Source of the DNA: Neckera pumila
Taxonomy: Eukaryota; Streptophyta; Bryopsida; Hypnales; Neckeraceae
DNA: 64,000 nucleotides
Direction of reading: 5' to 3'
Assembly (NCBI GenBank): GCA_963969595.1
Contig: OZ018415.1
Coordinates: 11,160,001-11,224,000 of the forward strand
Positions within the stretch are counted from its first letter, which is position 1. Every line of letters starts with the position of its first letter. Positions 62,240 to 64,000 of this stretch are shown in pieces. The notes below the pieces were generated by a model that saw only the letters and a program-made list of their open reading frames with translations, was not told the origin of the DNA and searched no databases. Made by a program: the position numbers and the translations under genes.

Positions 62240-64000
62240 TAGTACACTCAACCCTTTCCAATCACACTTCCAAGTAGGCTCTGATCCCATGAGTTCGGAG
62301 GCTGGTATGTGGACCACAACATGACAGTCTTAGGATATATGTCCCCTGGGACTGTTCGATTAAAGAGGGTTGAGTGTAGTCTATCAGACTAGTGAGAGTT
62401 CTCTCCTAGTTTACCTGTGAGGAAGCATGTGTTTTTTTCATTGAGATTTTAAGTCTGGCGATTAGATTCACTGTACAGTTTTTTACTTCTAGGTAGTGGG
62501 CTATACGCAAGCAAACGAATTCATCCATGAAGTCAACCTGCGAGGTGGGCAGACTGGAGCCTAAAGGCCGGTTGCAGGCGACCACAGCATCTAGAGCTTG
62601 GTGGCGAGTGGGGCACCAATTTGCTTGAACCTACGCAAGTCTGGTTTGAGCATTGTATGTGGAGAGTGTATTTTAGATCAGTGATTTCTGCACATCAATT
62701 TTGTGAGACTAATTAGGAAATGTTTTGCTCCCGAAGTATTTGATTTGCTGGTCATTTCTGAGTGAGGCGTGTTGTAGCATGTACTCCACCTCCAGGTTGG
62801 TCGTCTGTCATGCAATTTTTCGATCCCTGTGCATAATAATAATAATAAAAATGTCAAGATGACTGCTGCGATCATCTGGTTGCATGTTTTTTTTAACTGG
62901 ATATTCCCTCACTTGGTTTGGATTGCTATGCGTTTGATTGGCTTATTATGAGACTTTGGCGTGAAGGCACAGGAGGTCAAAAACTCTTCACCATGGCAAG
63001 CTGGTTGGGGAATTACAGTATGTGTCGACTCTGTCGGGAAGCAGCACATCTCTCAAGGCCAATTCCATCACATCTTGCTGTTGAGTAGGAACAATACAAC
63101 GCAGATTCATGCACCCTTACCCCCTGTACCGCTGCTGTGGAGTGTCCGATGGATGACTTGAGCTGAGACTTGAGGATGAAAATTAATGTTTTTTCATCCA
63201 ATCAATTTATTTGGAGGGTACTTGAATCTATTTTCAATGAATAGTATTGCAAAGTCCTTCATTATGGTCTTATTGATTTTATTAAAGAAGAAGATGCTCA
63301 ATCCACACATCACCTTTGTAATGTATTTGGGCCATTTCTTGCTTGAGTAGTGTATTTCCTCTTGATGTGAATTTTAGTTGTAAAAAGTGGTACTCCCTCT
63401 TGGCTCAAAATAAAACCAAAGTTTCCTTACAAAGGAAATATTGATTTTATTTTGAGAGAGAGGGAGTATTTTTTGAATTTGAGTCCATCTAATAAAATGA
63501 AGCTTATTCAGTGCACATTTTACTCCATTTGGATATTTTTGATAAAAACTTCAATTTTGATATACTATAGCAATATGAACTTTAGAACTACAATGACTAG
63601 TTTGCTTGTTAGATAAGAGATAATTCCTTTCCTATCGCTAGTTATAGCATTGATGTCCACCTTCTCTAGTAATAGAACCTCTCTTTCAATGCATTTGAAT
63701 TCTTACTCTACTTGATTGTTAATTTTTGAAATACCAACAAGCCATGTAGAGTAAACATAGTTTGAGTCAAAAAGTTTTGCTTCTCCTTATTGTATTTATG
63801 AACACCAAAAATGTGTTTTCTTTTTTTGGGTTAGATTAAGATAACTAACCCATTTCCAATCACTTAAGCAATTATGCATTTTTGCAGCACATATTTTTTG
63901 AGTGTGAAATTTTTCCAATGTATGGAAATAGAATTTGGAAGGATTGCATGTTTTCCAAACTGATTTTGTTACCAAAATTGTAGTTTCTATGAATTTTTTA
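62240..64000. other. 3' flank of the VPS13-like gene
   Basis: The first few hundred bases probably include the 3' untranslated region. No further gene is recognised. AATAATAATAATAAAA near 62836 is a simple repeat, and a hairpin MITE lies at 63391-63468. The rest is AT-rich without signal. Confidence 0.55.
63391..63468. mobile_element. Short hairpin MITE (Stowaway-type ends)
   Basis: TACTCCCTCTTGGCTCAAAA at the left pairs with TTTTGAGAGAGAGGGAGTA at the right. The 78-bp element folds nearly end to end, is flanked by TA and shows the TACTCCCTC end typical of Stowaway elements. Confidence 0.8.

Overview
The window is nuclear DNA from a land plant. All seven genes are broken by spliceosomal introns, the encoded proteins are plant-type (a plastid-type cyclophilin, an HR-lesion-inducer-like protein, a plant L-cysteine desulfhydrase), and the intergenic DNA is AT-rich and full of MITE-like elements. 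The second gene encodes a CEP120-like centriole protein, which points to a plant with motile sperm. Together with the mostly short introns (about 80-600 bp), this favours a bryophyte or other seedless plant over a flowering plant. I cannot name the species.

Layout. 1-1994: repeat-rich flank. 1995-3912 (+): cyclophilin of the chloroplast CYP20-3 type, 7 exons. 4968-8932 (+): CEP120-like, 9 exons. 8933-11764: intergenic, with an exact 4 x 50 bp tandem array. 11765-14524 (+): UAA-family nucleotide-sugar transporter, 7 exons. 14525-17777: intergenic with a Stowaway-like MITE. 17778-18995 (-): HR-lesion-inducer-like membrane protein, 5 exons. 18996-25805: repeat-rich desert. 25806-28448 (-): L-cysteine desulfhydrase, 3 exons. 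28449-32248: repeat desert. 32249-35311 (-): tRNA (guanine-N7-)-methyltransferase catalytic subunit, 11 exons. 35312-42537: repeat desert, then the GC-richer leader of the last gene. 42538-62239 (+): VPS13-family lipid-transfer protein, probably SHRUBBY-like, about 40 exons and 3,399 codons. 62240-64000: 3' flank with a small hairpin MITE.

I assembled the exon models by hand from splice signals, reading-frame continuity and remembered family sequences. Frame closes from start to stop in every gene, but no transcript data were available. The genes are unrelated housekeeping or cell-biology loci and do not form a cluster. I found no gene cluster or multi-gene system. The most unusual signals are: repeated AG|GCAAG (GC-AG) intron donors in two genes; a CEP120 homologue that appears to begin at the third C2-like domain; a family of roughly 0.9-1.0 kb elements with TTAACCCCTAAAGG-type inverted ends, with at least four copies; the exact 4 x 50 bp array; and changes in conserved proteins (a CYP20-3 redox cysteine replaced, a long N-terminal extension on the desulfhydrase).
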